NCBI GenBank assembly: GCA_947095585.1
Contig: OX352764.1
Coordinates: 72,497,536 to 72,561,535, forward strand
Direction: 5' to 3'
From: Nephrocerus scutellatus
Taxonomy: Eukaryota > Arthropoda > Insecta > Diptera > Pipunculidae
DNA: 64,000 nucleotides
Shown here: positions 62,646 through 64,000 of the stretch, one piece after another
Position numbering within the stretch: position 1 is the first letter of the stretch
How the letters are laid out: each line of letters begins with the position of its first letter
Translations under genes and position numbers: made by a program
Notes under the pieces: model-generated
Told to the model about the DNA's origin: nothing
The model's input: only the letters and a program-made list of their open reading frames with translations
Databases searched by the model: none

Positions 62646-63060
62646 ATATCCTGACAAGCCTAAGAATGATCTGAGTTCTTTACTAATTGTTTGCGGTGGG
62701 ATAGCAAGCTAAGCACACAGACCTGTGTATGACCGGACTACTAAATACGAAGTAAGGGTGAATTAGACATTCTAAGTACTAGCAGTACAGTCAATTGATA
62801 TAGCAAGATAAGAACGGCTCACTTGGGGATTTATCTAGTACATAAAGCACTCGGGCTTAGTAAAATATTTTTTTTTATTTTAACAATAGAAAACTAAATT
62901 TTTTCGTGGCGTTTCCCTACCCGCATAGTCAATGAGCTCTATCGCGCTCAACTCCTAACAGACTGCGAACAATGAGAGCGCTTCGTGACCAAAGTGTCCA
63001 ACCCCTGCTAATATACGGCGGTTCTTGTTTCCTTTAAATACGAAATAACATTTTAGGACG
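62646..63060. other. No gene recognised
   Basis: Unremarkable sequence. A minus-strand 77-codon frame (62955-63188) lacks any family feature. Confidence 0.4.
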
Positions 63061-64000
63061 CTACTATTTAAAAAAACAACCCATAAAAATTTAAATTTTT
63101 TATGTAAATTCTCAAATAGGGGATACATATGTATGCAAAGTTTGAACCGGGTTAATTTGGAAAAAATTAATACAAGAGCCCCGTTCACTTCAAAATTTTT
63201 TCAAAAACTATTCTCACCGGAGATACACATGTGTAAAAAAATTGTATGGGAAAAAAATTCAAATCAAATTTTTTACAAAAAGTTCGGTCTTTCGGAGATA
63301 CACAAATGTTTAAAATTTAAAGTAAATCGGGCTAATTTTTAAAAAAAATGTATGGCTCTGCCGCCGGGTCTCAGGGCCCATTTGCTCCAAAAAATTTACA
63401 AAAACTTTTGTCCATCGGGATAAACATATTGTTACGAAATTCAGGCTTTCGAGTTCGTAAAGGATTTTACAATTAAAACACAACACAAATTAATTAATTT
63501 ACAAATAACAACTTTAATGACAAACAATAAAATTAACACAAGTTCACAATTTATATTGGTGATTACTTTTCTCAGTACACAAAAACACTGATACTAGTAC
63601 TTCACAATAATTCTCTTAGGTTATAGCTTTATCACTTTACAAGAACTTTTACAACTGCACTGGTTAAATTCCAAACAACTAATAATCTTACTTTGTCCTA
63701 ACGCCTCTATTTACAGTCAATTAAAAGCTAGACAGAAATATCGAGAAAACACCAGAAAATTGTAGCCTTATTCACTTATTTACAACTAACGATACTTATA
63801 TGTAATGAGTCATCTTCTAAAAATAGACTACACACGTATATAAAATTTGAAGAAAATCGAGTTAATTTTTTTTTTAAATTTTTAGGGGTCCCAAAATGAC
63901 CAAAGTGACCCGGGGTCTCCAAAATTTTTACAAAAAGTGTTGTCCATCAGAAATACATACATCTATAAAACTTAAAGAAAATCGGGTTAACTTTTAAAAA
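63061..64000. repeat. Degenerate ~130-bp A/T repeat, copy block 2
   Basis: Same family as 58741-59290. GTTCGGTCT.TCGGAGATACACA and ACTTTTGTC.ATCGGGATAAACATAT strings are shared almost exactly between the two blocks, in the same orientation. Interrupted at 63430-63830 by LTR-like sequence and continuing to the window edge. Confidence 0.85.
63430..63830. repeat. Possible solo LTR
   Basis: A 400-bp AT-rich insert in the 130-bp repeat, starting TGTTACGAAATTC, a form common for Gypsy LTRs, and ending near GACTACA. It has no coding potential. Target duplication was not clear because the repeat itself is degenerate. Confidence 0.4.

Overview
The window is eukaryotic, almost certainly insect, DNA. 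Every recognisable coding region is either a transposable element or a member of one tandemly amplified small gene family. No bacterial signals, no rRNA and no stand-alone tRNA gene were seen. The element mix (a Copia primed by an internal piece of initiator tRNA-Met, an env-bearing errantivirus, BEL/Pao, a LOA/I-like LINE with RNase H, a rosa-like DD41D mariner, PIF/Harbinger with MADF, and a tRNA-derived SINE) fits arthropods and most resembles Diptera; the species is not determinable here.

Layout. 505-37409 was once a long minus-strand tandem array of a compact spliced gene (unit about 0.88 kb). Each unit has a short 5' exon, a Ser/Gln/Pro-rich acidic exon of about 0.5 kb and a last exon of about 50 codons. 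About 18 copies remain: five in block A (505-11054) and thirteen in block B (24396-37409). Only three read clean through both coding exons (8255-8931, 33274-33941, 34163-34827). Block A is split by a Copia (2247-8219), itself split by a mariner (4116-5392). A 1.13-kb tandem duplication (9131-11389) copied one unit together with a piece of a BEL/Pao element. The BEL, a nested full-length LINE (12222-17915), an errantivirus with env (17916-22480), an RTE-like tail and a probable BEL long terminal repeat (LTR) separate block A from block B.

37410-64000 is a graveyard of nested elements: a decayed errantivirus gag with a Harbinger-type element inside it, a tRNA-SINE, and a Gypsy whose reverse transcriptase is split by a 10-kb insertion (43802-53844, 4-bp duplication AAGC). 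That insertion contains a near-intact Gypsy whose Gag carries an N-terminal RING-H2 finger, plus a 124-bp satellite with a four-unit higher-order period. Further right lie another Gypsy, a PIF/Harbinger transposase, a second mariner copy with an identical protein, a second SINE, a chimeric integrase relic, a 577-bp mariner deletion derivative and a degenerate 130-bp A/T-rich repeat.

How they work together: there is no pathway here, only mobile-element life cycles and nested insertion history. The two things most worth attention are the unrecognised tandem gene family and the RING-Gag Gypsy. Several elements (LINE, mariner, RING Gypsy) look recently active. Coordinates of decayed pieces are approximate.
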